Positions 1 through 7,439 of a stretch of 14,612 nucleotides of DNA are shown piece after piece. Position numbers and translations under genes: made by a program. Positions within the stretch are counted from its first letter, which is position 1, and each line of letters opens with the position of its first letter. The DNA comes from Candidatus Omnitrophota bacterium. GTDB lineage: Bacteria; Omnitrophota; Gorgyraeia; Zapsychrales; JANLHA01. Where the stretch lies: contig JANLHA010000192.1 of NCBI GenBank assembly GCA_024653845.1, forward strand, positions 1-14,612. Direction: 5' to 3'. The notes below the pieces were generated by a model, which worked only from the letters and a program-made list of their open reading frames with translations, searched no databases and was not told the origin of the DNA.

Positions 1-224
1 CTCGCGTCTAAGCCCACCATGTCATCGCGGCTCTGCACCACCGCGCGCCACCAGGCATTCTTCAAGTTACGCTTGAGCTCAACACCATACGGACCATAGT
101 CCCAGGCGCTGGCCAAACCGCCATAGATCTCGGAGGATTGAAAGATAAAACCTCGTCGCTTGCACAACGCAACGATTTTATCCATCTCCACAGCTAATTC
201 TGACAACGATGTCCCCGCTTTCAT
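1..224 (-). CDS. glyQS: Glycyl-tRNA synthetase, single-chain type (N-terminal part)
   Basis: This is the N-terminal 74 codons of a class II glycyl-tRNA synthetase of the homodimeric (alpha2) type, which charges tRNA-Gly with glycine. The gene runs off the left edge. The translation contains [20 protein letters not shown], then [13 protein letters not shown] and [17 protein letters not shown]. Together these are the hallmark N-terminus of this family ([32 protein letters not shown]). I placed the start at the ATG at 224. A second in-frame ATG at 185 gives [13 protein letters not shown], which is closer to where many family members begin, so the first 13 residues may not be translated. No strong Shine-Dalgarno sequence decides this; AGGA lies about 13 nt before the first ATG. 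The gene is separated from otsB by 110 nt and probably has its own promoter. Confidence 0.9.
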   Translation of the reverse strand, partial: MKAGTSLSELAVEMDKIVALCKRRGFIFQSSEIYGGLASAWDYGPYGVELKRNLKNAWWRAVVQSRDDMVGLDA

Positions 225-276
225 CCTTGGAAACAATTCCTATTGGAAGGGTTGCTGAAGGTACGAACGGAGAGTT

Positions 277-282
277 ATTCTA
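277..282 (-). promoter_or_regulatory. Possible -10 element for glyQS
   Basis: On the minus strand the 110-nt gap between otsB and glyQS holds TAGAAT, five of six matches to a sigma-70 -10 box. It lies about 50 nt upstream of the glyQS start. The best upstream partner is a poor TTGCTT 16 nt away, next to a run of nine T (292-300). The T-run has no hairpin before it, so I do not call it a terminator. The call rests on one hexamer plus the gene layout. Confidence 0.3.
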
Positions 283-334
283 ACAAAAGCCAAAAAAAAA
301 GCAATGATTTTGTCGATCCAAGCAAGACGTAGGG

Positions 335-1117
335 CTATATAAGCAACCGTTGCAAAAATTTTGTAACTTCGGCGGGATTTTTCAGATGATATTGGGCGCA
401 AGATTTGGCTCTTTTGCCAACCACCACGCTCAACCCTTGCCCCCTTAACACTTCAAAAGCATCTTCGTCGGTTTGATCGTCACCAATATAAATCGGCCAA
501 ACTTTTTTGTTTCGACTTCGCTTCAAAAGCCATTCCACGGCCCTGCCTTTTCCCCAATCCACCGGAGGCCTCACTTCAAAGACCTTTTTCCCTCGACCGA
601 TTTTGATTTTATTTTCTTGAAGGTATGGATTGCAGATTTGATGAAAAATTCGAGAAACTCTCGGCCTCATTTTGACCGGAACACGACGATAATGCAGAGA
701 CAATGTGATTCCTTTGTCTTCTAAAAAAATTTCGGGAATGTCCGAAAATTTCTGAACTAACTTCTTATGGATCTCTTGCATAACTTTTTTCTGACTACGA
801 TTAATGCGATCAAATCGGATTCCCGGCCCTCGGATCTCGAATCCATGATTCCCGGCGTAAATGATGTTTTTAATGCCGACTTTGGCTTGCACGTCTTTGA
901 GCCCTCGCCCGCTAATCACTCCTAAAGTTATGTCCCGTCGGGCGGCGAGCTTCTTGAGCAAGCCTCGAGTCTTTTGAGAAAGGATAGCGTGAGCTGGAGT
1001 TTCCGCAATGGGCGTTAGAGTCCCATCGAAGTCCAGCAACAAAAGGAGCTGTCGTTTTGGGTTTTCCTTTTTTAAAAGATCCCAGACCTCAAGGAGAGGC
1101 TTCTTGCTTGTTTTCAT
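335..1117 (-). CDS. otsB: Trehalose-6-phosphate phosphatase (HAD family)
   Basis: This cytoplasmic HAD-superfamily phosphatase should remove phosphate from trehalose-6-phosphate made by the adjacent synthase, giving trehalose. With the ATG at 1117 it has 260 residues. Motif I is DFDGT at 29-33, with the nucleophilic first Asp. SGR is at 69-71, followed by the GNHG segment near 90. The conserved Lys region is VDWGKGRAVEWLL around 188-200, and motif III/IV is GDDQTDEDAF at 212-221. All are as expected for TIGR00685-type trehalose phosphatases, and the length is normal. A TTG at 1132 would add five residues; I prefer the ATG. The gene overlaps the 3' end of otsA by 29 nt, so the two are very likely translationally coupled. 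The sugar substrate is inferred from family and neighbour; a related phosphosugar (for example glucosylglycerol phosphate) cannot be excluded. Confidence 0.9.
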   Translation of the reverse strand: MKTSKKPLLEVWDLLKKENPKRQLLLLLDFDGTLTPIAETPAHAILSQKTRGLLKKLAARRDITLGVISGRGLKDVQAKVGIKNIIYAGNHGFEIRGPGIRFDRINRSQKKVMQEIHKKLVQKFSDIPEIFLEDKGITLSLHYRRVPVKMRPRVSRIFHQICNPYLQENKIKIGRGKKVFEVRPPVDWGKGRAVEWLLKRSRNKKVWPIYIGDDQTDEDAFEVLRGQGLSVVVGKRAKSCAQYHLKNPAEVTKFLQRLLI

Positions 1118-2594
1118 CTTCTTTGAACTCAAATTTCAAAAGGTCTGACAAAACTTTTCCTGCCCAGCGGAAAATATTGTGGTTGGCAACAATCTCTCGC
1201 ATTTTTTTCATGCGTTTGCGACGCTCGTCTTCAGACAACGCGAGCGCAGTCAAAATTCCTTCCCCAAACTGATCACAATCATACGGGTTGACTTGGATGG
1301 CATCGGTGAGTTCACGCGCGGCACCCGTGAATTGGCTCAAGATCAGTGTCCCTTCTTCATCGTATCGGCTCGAAATGTATTCTTTAGCCACCAAATTCAT
1401 CCCATCATGCAAAGAACTCACCAAGCAAACATCACCGGTCCGATACAATGCTAACACTTCGGCCAAAGAGAAATGTCGTCGGGCAAGGATGACCGGTTTC
1501 CATCGCCCCACCCCATGCTTCCAATTGATCTCTTCAACAAGGGCATTGAGCTTGTCATTGAGATTCTTATATTCGGGCAAATGCAGCCGCGTGACCACAC
1601 CGATTTGCAAAAAGACCACTTTCTTTTTCCATTCGGGATGATTTTGCAAGAAACTGTCCATGGCCGCAAGTTTTTCTGGAATACCTTTGGTGTAATCCAA
1701 ACGATCCAAGCTGATCAGCACTTTCTGACCAGAGAGTCCGAATTCCTGCACAAGCGTATTTTTTTTAGTCGTGACCTCCGGAGATTGCGCGAACCGGCTC
1801 AAGCCTTCAAAATCCACGCCAATCGGATAGGAGCGCACCAATGTGGTGTGATTGCCTTTGATCACGGCTTCCGCTTCTCGATCAATTTTGCACTCCAATT
1901 CCCGATCAACCACATCAAAAAAGTTATTGCAGTGATAGCGAATGTGAAAACCGAGAAGATCGTTGGCCAAAAGTCCCTCAAGGATTTCTTGTTTCTGCGG
2001 ACAAATACGAAACGTTTCATAACTTGGCCACGGGATGTGCCAAAAATGCGCAGTGATCACGCGGTCACCGGCCAATTGTTTTAAAAATTTAGGAAGAAGA
2101 CAGAAATGATAATCTTGGATCCAGACAAATGCTTTTTTGTTGCCTACTTCTTCCATGACGGCTTGAGCAAATTTCATATTCACCGTCTTGTACATTTCCC
2201 AGTCTTCCCGTCGAAAAATGGGCCGGCAGAACGTGGTGTGCGACAAAGGCCACAACACCTCATTGGAATATCCGTAGTAATACCCGACCTCTTCTTCTTT
2301 GGTAAGCCAAACCCGCTTGAGGGTGTAACGAGGATTACCTTCCGGGACTTGAATGCGACCTTGCTCATCAGAAACATCGCGGTCCGCCTCGCCATTGCCA
2401 TAAGCCACCCAACTGCCCTGACAAGCTTGCATCACTGGATCAAGAGCGCTGATTACGCCTCCGACTCCGCGTTGAGACTCAATCTTCCCCTGCTTGAAAT
2501 TATGGATGTAGGGCTGCCGATTGGAGACCACGATGAAAGCGTAGTCCCCCATTTTGTCTTTGACCAATTTTTGCAAATCTTCTTTTGTCCACAT
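1089..2594 (-). CDS. otsA: Trehalose-6-phosphate synthase-like glycosyltransferase (GT20)
   Basis: This GT20 retaining glycosyltransferase should join glucose from a nucleotide sugar to glucose-6-phosphate, giving trehalose-6-phosphate for OtsB. It has 501 residues, slightly longer than E. coli OtsA. Visible landmarks are VSNRQPY (23-29), the glycine loop GVGGV (43-47), WIQDYHF (158-164), HIPWP (186-190), NDLLGFH (211-217), SLDRLDYTKG (295-304, whose Arg and Lys bind donor phosphates), DGMNLVAKEY (397-406) and SQFTGAA (420-426). The residues between 60 and 140 and around 190-225 differ from E. coli OtsA (HIPWPSYETFRICPQ, and GSWVAYGNGEADRD), marking a divergent subfamily. The acceptor is therefore less certain than the reaction type. 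An in-frame TAA lies four codons upstream, so ATG 2594 is the first possible start; an ATG at 2552 (MGDYAFIVVSNRQP) is an alternative. It is the first gene of an otsA-otsB pair. Confidence 0.87.
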   Translation of the reverse strand: MWTKEDLQKLVKDKMGDYAFIVVSNRQPYIHNFKQGKIESQRGVGGVISALDPVMQACQGSWVAYGNGEADRDVSDEQGRIQVPEGNPRYTLKRVWLTKEEEVGYYYGYSNEVLWPLSHTTFCRPIFRREDWEMYKTVNMKFAQAVMEEVGNKKAFVWIQDYHFCLLPKFLKQLAGDRVITAHFWHIPWPSYETFRICPQKQEILEGLLANDLLGFHIRYHCNNFFDVVDRELECKIDREAEAVIKGNHTTLVRSYPIGVDFEGLSRFAQSPEVTTKKNTLVQEFGLSGQKVLISLDRLDYTKGIPEKLAAMDSFLQNHPEWKKKVVFLQIGVVTRLHLPEYKNLNDKLNALVEEINWKHGVGRWKPVILARRHFSLAEVLALYRTGDVCLVSSLHDGMNLVAKEYISSRYDEEGTLILSQFTGAARELTDAIQVNPYDCDQFGEGILTALALSEDERRKRMKKMREIVANHNIFRWAGKVLSDLLKFEFKEDENKQEASP

Positions 2595-2600
2595 GGGGAC

Positions 2601-2630
2601 ATTTTACTCCTAGGTAGGAAGAGAAGTCAA
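2601..2630 (-). promoter_or_regulatory. Promoter of otsAB
   Basis: On the minus strand TTGACT (2630-2625) and TAAAAT (2606-2601) are separated by 18 nt. Each matches the sigma-70 consensus at five of six positions. The -10 ends six bases before the otsA ATG, so transcription would begin at or within a base or two of the start codon and the message would be leaderless. The AGGAG that could serve as a ribosome site (2611-2607) lies inside the promoter spacer and would not be transcribed from this start site. If transcription also reads through from panB, that AGGAG could be used, at a rather long 12-nt spacing. Confidence 0.6.
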
Positions 2631-2632
2631 CC

Positions 2633-2659
2633 CTTGAATCTCGTCGGTGATAATTCAAG
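2633..2659. repeat. Inverted repeat CTTGAAT/ATTCAAG between panB and otsA
   Basis: Perfect 7-bp arms (2633-2639 and 2653-2659) flank 13 nt. The arm centres are 20 bp apart, about two helical turns, and the repeat ends three bases upstream of the otsA -35 box. This position suits a dimeric regulator binding upstream of otsA. As RNA it could be a weak hairpin after panB, but no T-run follows, so I do not call it an intrinsic terminator. The same heptamer also occurs next to the dtd and pilin-like gene promoters. Confidence 0.4.
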
Positions 2660-2670
2660 AAGAATGATAA

Positions 2671-3489
2671 CTAAGATTTCCGCAACTCTTCTTCAGACAT
2701 GTGGTAACTGTGTTTAGCATCAGGGAATTGACCATGAAGAACTTCCTTCTGAAATTGCTGAATCGCTTGAAGGACGGTAGAATTGAGATCAACGTATTGT
2801 TTGACAAACTTAGGATGAATCTGACTAGAAAAGCCTAAAAGATCATGGGTCACCAACACTTGGCCGTCGCAGAAAAGACCCGCACCGATTCCAATTGTTG
2901 GGATTTTCAACCCCTTAGTGATTTCTTCGGCCAGACGATCAGGAATGCATTCTAAAACAAGACTAAAACATCCGGTGGCTTCAAATTGCTGAGATTCTTG
3001 CATGATCCGTCGGGCAGAGTAGGCGTCTTTACCTTGGACCTTGAATTCTACCGCAGTCTGCGGGGTCAACCCCACATGCCCCATGACGGGGATTCCTGTC
3101 TTGACAATCGCAGCTGCCACATCCACACAATTCTCGCACCATTCAAGCTTGACCCCGTCACACCCCGCCTCATCAATAAAACGCTTGGCATTTTGGATTG
3201 CATCCTCTGGACTTTTTTCATATGACCCGCAAGGCATGTCTCCGACAAGAAATGCTCGCTGAACTCCTCGCCGGACAGCCTTAGCATGATGAATCATGAT
3301 GTCCATATTCACATCTCTCGTCGAGGAAAGCCCCAAAACCACATTGGCGAGAGAGTCTCCCACAAGGATGATATCAATGCCACTTTGATCGATGACCCGA
3401 GCCAAAGGATAATCATATGCAGTCAGCATGGTGATTTTTTCTGCCCGTTTCTTCTTCGCTAGAATGTCTTCAAGTCTGACTTTGTTCAT
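2671..3489 (-). CDS. panB: 3-methyl-2-oxobutanoate hydroxymethyltransferase
   Basis: PanB makes ketopantoate from alpha-ketoisovalerate and 5,10-methylenetetrahydrofolate, the first committed step towards pantothenate and CoA. It is a cytoplasmic TIM-barrel enzyme of about 260-270 residues; this one has 272. Seen in sequence: MLTAYDYPLA (21-30), VGDSLANVVLG (43-53, Asp45 as Mg ligand), GDMPCGSY (83-90, Asp84 as Mg ligand), VKLEW (113-117, Glu116 as expected third metal ligand), GHVGLTPQ (137-144), LVLECIP (177-183, catalytic Glu180) and TIGIGAG (198-204), with the usual tail GQFPDAKHSYHM. KLEW replaces the more usual KLEGG, a small oddity. The start overlaps the nfnB stop as ATGA and follows a GAAGG Shine-Dalgarno sequence. 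It is the last gene of the nine-gene run. No panC or panD is in the window. Confidence 0.95.
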   Translation of the reverse strand: MNKVRLEDILAKKKRAEKITMLTAYDYPLARVIDQSGIDIILVGDSLANVVLGLSSTRDVNMDIMIHHAKAVRRGVQRAFLVGDMPCGSYEKSPEDAIQNAKRFIDEAGCDGVKLEWCENCVDVAAAIVKTGIPVMGHVGLTPQTAVEFKVQGKDAYSARRIMQESQQFEATGCFSLVLECIPDRLAEEITKGLKIPTIGIGAGLFCDGQVLVTHDLLGFSSQIHPKFVKQYVDLNSTVLQAIQQFQKEVLHGQFPDAKHSYHMSEEELRKS

Positions 3490-4844
3490 TTCGCCTTCAA
3501 ATATTCATCAATGTTTTCGGCCACGCGCTTACCGGAGGCCAGCGCGTCGACCAAACGTCCCGCGCCCGTCACAACATCTCCGGCTGCGAAAACGCCTTGC
3601 ATAGAGGTCATGGCCGTTTGCGAATCAATCCAAATGCGTTCATTCTGGATACGAAGTTCTGGGATCCAGTGCTGCAAGGGCGTGACCTGACTTTCTGCGG
3701 ATGCCAAAACCACCGTCTGTGCGTCGATGATAAATTCGGAATCCGGAACGGCCACGAGCTGCCAATTCCCATCGGAAAAGGGATCGGCAAAATCCATACG
3801 AACACATCGGACACCCGACACCGCACCCGCACTATTAGAAATGATTTCTAACACTTGAGTCGAAGGCATGATCTGGATGCCTTCTTCCATCATATCTTCT
3901 CGATCTTGCGCATGGATTTTCAATTCTTCTTCTGCACGAGAAAAAACCAATGAAACTTGAGTTTGCCGACGAGCACAAACCCGCGCGCAATCCACAGCCA
4001 AATACCCATCTCCCAAAACAACCACTTGCGCTCCCAAAGCCATCGGAAAATTTTTCATCAAATTCTTTTGTCGAGCCAAATGAATCTTCATCAAAAGCTC
4101 TCGTCCATAATAGACTCCAGCAAGCTCTTCTCCAGGGATGGACCCCAGACGAGGAGCTCCAGTTCCCACCGCCAGAAGGATTGCAGCAAATCCTTGTTCA
4201 AAAATTTTAGAAATGGAAAACATTCGACCCAAATGAGCATTGGTTTGGAATTGCACTCCTTTTGTCTTAAGCCCTTCAATCTCCTGATCCAAAACCTGAC
4301 GTGGGAGACGGAATTCCGGGACTCCATAACGCAAAATTCCCCCCACCAAAGCTGAAGCTTCAAAAACCGTCACCGCATATCCTCGACGAGAAAGTCTTGC
4401 CGCGGCCGCAAGACCTGCAGGGCCTGATCCGACAATGGCAACCCTTTGCAATCGAGGGCGACGATGTTCATCCATGGCCGAACGGGTCTTCCCGTGATCG
4501 GCAGCAAATCGTTCCAATGCCCGAATTCCAATTGCGGCCCCTTCTTTTTCTAAGACACAACTCTTCTCGCACGGAGCCAGACAAACGCGCCCACAAATTG
4601 CGGGGAAATCATTTTCTTCCTGAATCTTTTGCAGAGCCTGCGTTGTTTCTCCCTCTCTGAGTAACCGAATAAAACCTGGGATATCAATCCCCAAAGGACA
4701 GCCCGGCTTACACGTCGGATCGCTGCATTGAGGACAGCGCTTGGCTTCTTCAAAACAGACCCGCTTAGCGAGCCCCTGAGACACTTCCTCAAAATTCTTC
4801 AAACGTTTTTCTTTATGTTGAACCGTCGGTCGTGGTTGTAGCAT
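3486..4844 (-). CDS. nfnB: NfnB / glutamate synthase beta-type FAD oxidoreductase
   Basis: This is the large subunit of an NADH-dependent ferredoxin:NADP+ oxidoreductase (Nfn, also called Sud), an FAD protein related to the glutamate synthase small subunit. It has 452 residues from ATG 4844. Cysteines 37, 40, 45 and 49 and then 84, 88, 92 and 96 (CGRVCLAPCEKSC) match the two N-terminal [4Fe-4S] sites. GSGPAG at 139-144 is the FAD Rossmann loop. GDGYLAVD at 278-285 is the second dinucleotide site, and VFAAGDVVTGAG near 410-422 is the C-terminal FAD motif. No glutamine amidotransferase or glutamate synthase large subunit is nearby, while the partner NfnA directly precedes it (TGATG, 1-nt overlap), so Nfn is the better call than GltD. 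A TTG at 4856 could add four residues. The second site has GDGY where relatives usually have GGGN. Confidence 0.87.
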   Translation of the reverse strand: MLQPRPTVQHKEKRLKNFEEVSQGLAKRVCFEEAKRCPQCSDPTCKPGCPLGIDIPGFIRLLREGETTQALQKIQEENDFPAICGRVCLAPCEKSCVLEKEGAAIGIRALERFAADHGKTRSAMDEHRRPRLQRVAIVGSGPAGLAAAARLSRRGYAVTVFEASALVGGILRYGVPEFRLPRQVLDQEIEGLKTKGVQFQTNAHLGRMFSISKIFEQGFAAILLAVGTGAPRLGSIPGEELAGVYYGRELLMKIHLARQKNLMKNFPMALGAQVVVLGDGYLAVDCARVCARRQTQVSLVFSRAEEELKIHAQDREDMMEEGIQIMPSTQVLEIISNSAGAVSGVRCVRMDFADPFSDGNWQLVAVPDSEFIIDAQTVVLASAESQVTPLQHWIPELRIQNERIWIDSQTAMTSMQGVFAAGDVVTGAGRLVDALASGKRVAENIDEYLKAK

Positions 4845-5698
4845 CACTTTTTCCAAGCTTCCAAAAACATTTTTGATAACGACATGGCCTCTTGTGGCTG
4901 ATGTTGAGTTCTAAACTCTTCCCAGGCGTCTCGCCGCTTTTGAAGATCATCAAAATCCATTTGGTGGCCGTCGAACTCAGGGCCTTCTTCGCACCCCAAT
5001 ACCCAACGTCCACCGACTTTGATCCGACATGACGCACACACCCCTGTTGGACATGAAATGGGAAAGTCTAATTGAACCAACATCGGGATTTGCTTTTCTT
5101 TGGTCATTTGACAAATTTCACTCATCATATCCAATGAGCCAACCGCATAAACCAATCGGATATCTTCTTTTCCCAAGATTTTCTTAACCAATATGCTCGC
5201 CGTTGCTTTTTGTTGATAGGTTCCATCTTCAGTCCCGACAAACAATTGATGGCAAGCCGGACGCACCTGGGGTTCTAAAAACAATTCTCGTCGGGTTTTA
5301 GCACCCAAAACCCCCAAAACTTTATTACCCGCATCTTTTAAAGATTGCGCAATGGGCAAAATTTGAGCCGCTCCAATTCCGGTCGCGACACATACCACTT
5401 GTCCTAATTTTTCGGGACGAAAGGATTTCCCCAATGGCCCGGCCATCGAAAAAAGGGGCTCATTCAAAGGCATGTTCCCTAACTGTTGCGTGGTCTCTCC
5501 AATTTCTTGGACAATCAACGTGATGATTCCTTTTTCGGGGGAGACTTTAACCACGCTCAAAGGGATCGCTTCGCTGCGAGCAAAAGGTGCGATCATTACA
5601 AATTGGCCAGGCCGCGCTTTCTGAGCAATCAATGGCGCAGAAATATCCAGTCGCTTGATATTCGGTCCTAAAATTTGTTTATTGAGAATAGAAAACAT
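4844..5698 (-). CDS. nfnA: NfnA / ferredoxin-NADP reductase alpha-type subunit
   Basis: This is the small subunit of the Nfn transhydrogenase, of the PyrK-like ferredoxin reductase family, with FAD and one [2Fe-2S] cluster. Together with NfnB it couples NADPH, NADH and ferredoxin by flavin-based electron bifurcation in the cytoplasm of anaerobes. It has 284 residues. RPGQFVMI (29-36) and GPLGKSF (87-93) are FAD-site segments, and GIGAAQILPI with GVLGAKTRRELF (129-140) forms the NAD(P) part. Cys216, 221, 224 and 236 (CPTGVCASC, then C) bind the cluster, followed by the family tail GPEFDGH.MDFDD. The first ligand position is Asp in the characterised Pyrococcus protein and Cys here. I chose ATG 5698, one base after the polX stop, over an upstream in-frame ATG at 5728 that would lie inside polX. 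Confidence 0.87.
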   Translation of the reverse strand: MFSILNKQILGPNIKRLDISAPLIAQKARPGQFVMIAPFARSEAIPLSVVKVSPEKGIITLIVQEIGETTQQLGNMPLNEPLFSMAGPLGKSFRPEKLGQVVCVATGIGAAQILPIAQSLKDAGNKVLGVLGAKTRRELFLEPQVRPACHQLFVGTEDGTYQQKATASILVKKILGKEDIRLVYAVGSLDMMSEICQMTKEKQIPMLVQLDFPISCPTGVCASCRIKVGGRWVLGCEEGPEFDGHQMDFDDLQKRRDAWEEFRTQHQPQEAMSLSKMFLEAWKK

Positions 5699-5699
5699 G

Positions 5700-7439
5700 T
5701 TATTTCTTGATCTGTTTGAGCATTTCACTTAAAGACAACGTATTAACGACATCCTTCTTGGTCAACCATCCTCGTCGAGCGACGGCCACGCCAAACTTCA
5801 TCAATCCCATGTGTTCCGCCCGGTGGGCATCGGTGTTGATCACAAATCGAACTCCCTGACTTCGGGCAAAATAAACATGCGCAGAGTTGAGATCCAAACG
5901 ATGAGGAAACGCATTGATCTCCAAATAAGTATTGTGATCAACCGCCGCCTTGCAAACTTCTTTAAAATCAATATCGTATGGATCGCGTTTGCCCAAATGC
6001 ACGCCCGTCGGATGCGCAATTGCATTCACGCTTTTATGAGAACAGGCTTTGACCAAACGCCGCGTCAACTTGTCTCGACTCTGTTCAAAGCCACTGTGAA
6101 TGGCGGCAATCACGATATCAAACTCGCTCAAGATTTTGTCATTGTAATCCAAATTCCCGTCGGAATCAATCTCGACTTCCGTTCCAAACAAAATGCGAAA
6201 ATCCTTATACCCTCCATTAAGCTCATCAATTTCCTTCTTTTTCTTCTTCAAGTCCTCAACCGAAACCCCACCCGCCACGCGCAAACGGGGTGAATGGTCA
6301 CTGATGGCTAAATACTGATACCCTCGCTGGCGGGCCGACTCTGCCATCGCGCAAATCGTATCATGCCCATCCGAATATGTGGAATGAACATGCCATTCTC
6401 CTTTGATATCTTCAAGCTCAAGGAGGCTGGGCACCTTTTTGATTTTGGCAAATCCCTCGTCTCCAAAAAGCTCTTTTTCTCCGATATCTTCTCGCAATTC
6501 CGGTGGAATATAAGGAAATCCTAAAGCCTGAAAACAATCCTCTTCTGTCTTACTCGCCAGAGTCTTTTCGGAATCGCCTTTGACGGAAAAAATCCCATAT
6601 TCACTGACCTTCTTATGTTCTTTGATCGCAATCTGACGCAACTTCACGTTAAAATTCTTCGAACCCGTAAAATACAACAACGCGGCCCCAAAAATTTTTT
6701 CATCGATCACTCGCAAATCCACTTGGATGTTTTCATTGGTCAGAATGGAGGATTTGGTCTCACCATGGACGTTGACACTCTTCACCTGTGGCAAAGATAC
6801 AAAAGCGTCCATCACTTTTTGAGGATCTAAGGAAACAACGAGGATATCAATGTCGCGGATGGTTTCTTTCATCCGCCGCAGACTTCCCGCAACCGAAATT
6901 TTCTTGACGGACTTGAGTTTCTTTAACTGCGCGATGATTTGATCAGAAAGGTCAACGGCAACACCCAAATTCATCCGTTCTTGCCCGGCTTGCAAAACTT
7001 TAATTCCTTTAAGAATATTCTCAACCGTTTTGGCCTGAATTCCGGGGAGCTCAAGAAGCTTGCCTTGATCTGCGGATTTTCGCAATCCTTCAATATCTTT
7101 GATTTTCAACTCATCAAAGAAAAGCTTGGCTTTCTTAGGACCTACCGACGGGACATTCATCACATCCAAAAGCGATTCAGGAATTTTTTGAATGAGTTCT
7201 TCGTAGGCATGGATTTTTCCCGTATCGAGATATTCTCCGATCTTTTCCTGAAGGGCCGTTCCCAGCCCTCCCACTTCAGACAAACGTTTTTCTTCACGCA
7301 ACTTGGCAATGTCTTCGGTCAGATTCGCGATATTTTCAGCGGCACGTTCATAGGCTCGAATTTTGAAGACGATTTCTCCCTGAATTTCTAAAAGCTTGCT
7401 CATCCGCTCAAAAATCTGCGCAATTTCAAGGTTCTTCAC
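5700..7439 (-). CDS. polX: Family X DNA polymerase with PHP domain (PolX)
   Basis: This bacterial PolX joins a Pol-beta-type polymerase to a PHP phosphoesterase that acts as 3'-5' exonuclease or AP-type nuclease. It is used in gap filling and base excision repair. It has 579 residues, the normal length. Helix-hairpin-helix segments are at 54-66 (VGGLGTALQEKI), 95-106 (NVPSVGPKKAKL) and 131-140 (LPGIQAKTVE). The nucleotidyltransferase motif GSLRR is at 185-189, with catalytic Asp196, Asp198 and Asp241. The PHP metal ligands are all present: His350, His352, Asp357, His382, Glu421, His448, His476, Asp537 and His539. Both activities are therefore expected to be intact. The start is a GTG at 7439 that overlaps the preceding stop as GTGA, with AAGGGGA upstream. 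nfnA starts one base after its stop. Confidence 0.96.
   Translation of the reverse strand: MKNLEIAQIFERMSKLLEIQGEIVFKIRAYERAAENIANLTEDIAKLREEKRLSEVGGLGTALQEKIGEYLDTGKIHAYEELIQKIPESLLDVMNVPSVGPKKAKLFFDELKIKDIEGLRKSADQGKLLELPGIQAKTVENILKGIKVLQAGQERMNLGVAVDLSDQIIAQLKKLKSVKKISVAGSLRRMKETIRDIDILVVSLDPQKVMDAFVSLPQVKSVNVHGETKSSILTNENIQVDLRVIDEKIFGAALLYFTGSKNFNVKLRQIAIKEHKKVSEYGIFSVKGDSEKTLASKTEEDCFQALGFPYIPPELREDIGEKELFGDEGFAKIKKVPSLLELEDIKGEWHVHSTYSDGHDTICAMAESARQRGYQYLAISDHSPRLRVAGGVSVEDLKKKKKEIDELNGGYKDFRILFGTEVEIDSDGNLDYNDKILSEFDIVIAAIHSGFEQSRDKLTRRLVKACSHKSVNAIAHPTGVHLGKRDPYDIDFKEVCKAAVDHNTYLEINAFPHRLDLNSAHVYFARSQGVRFVINTDAHRAEHMGLMKFGVAVARRGWLTKKDVVNTLSLSEMLKQIKK

Noticed and set aside
283..300. 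T-run on the minus strand after otsB as an intrinsic terminator
   Set aside because: Nine T in a row, but no stable GC-rich stem directly before it.
1473..2717. Two 203-codon plus-strand open frames opposite otsA and the panB end
   Set aside because: They lie antisense to otsA, which has full GT20 motifs, have no ribosome site, and their translations look like random antisense composition.
3486..4856. Glutamate synthase small subunit (gltD)
   Set aside because: The protein is homologous, but no gltB large subunit is present and an NfnA-type partner directly precedes it, so Nfn fits better.
5811..6293. 160-codon plus-strand open frame opposite polX
   Set aside because: It is an antisense shadow of the PHP domain, whose nine metal ligands are all intact on the minus strand.
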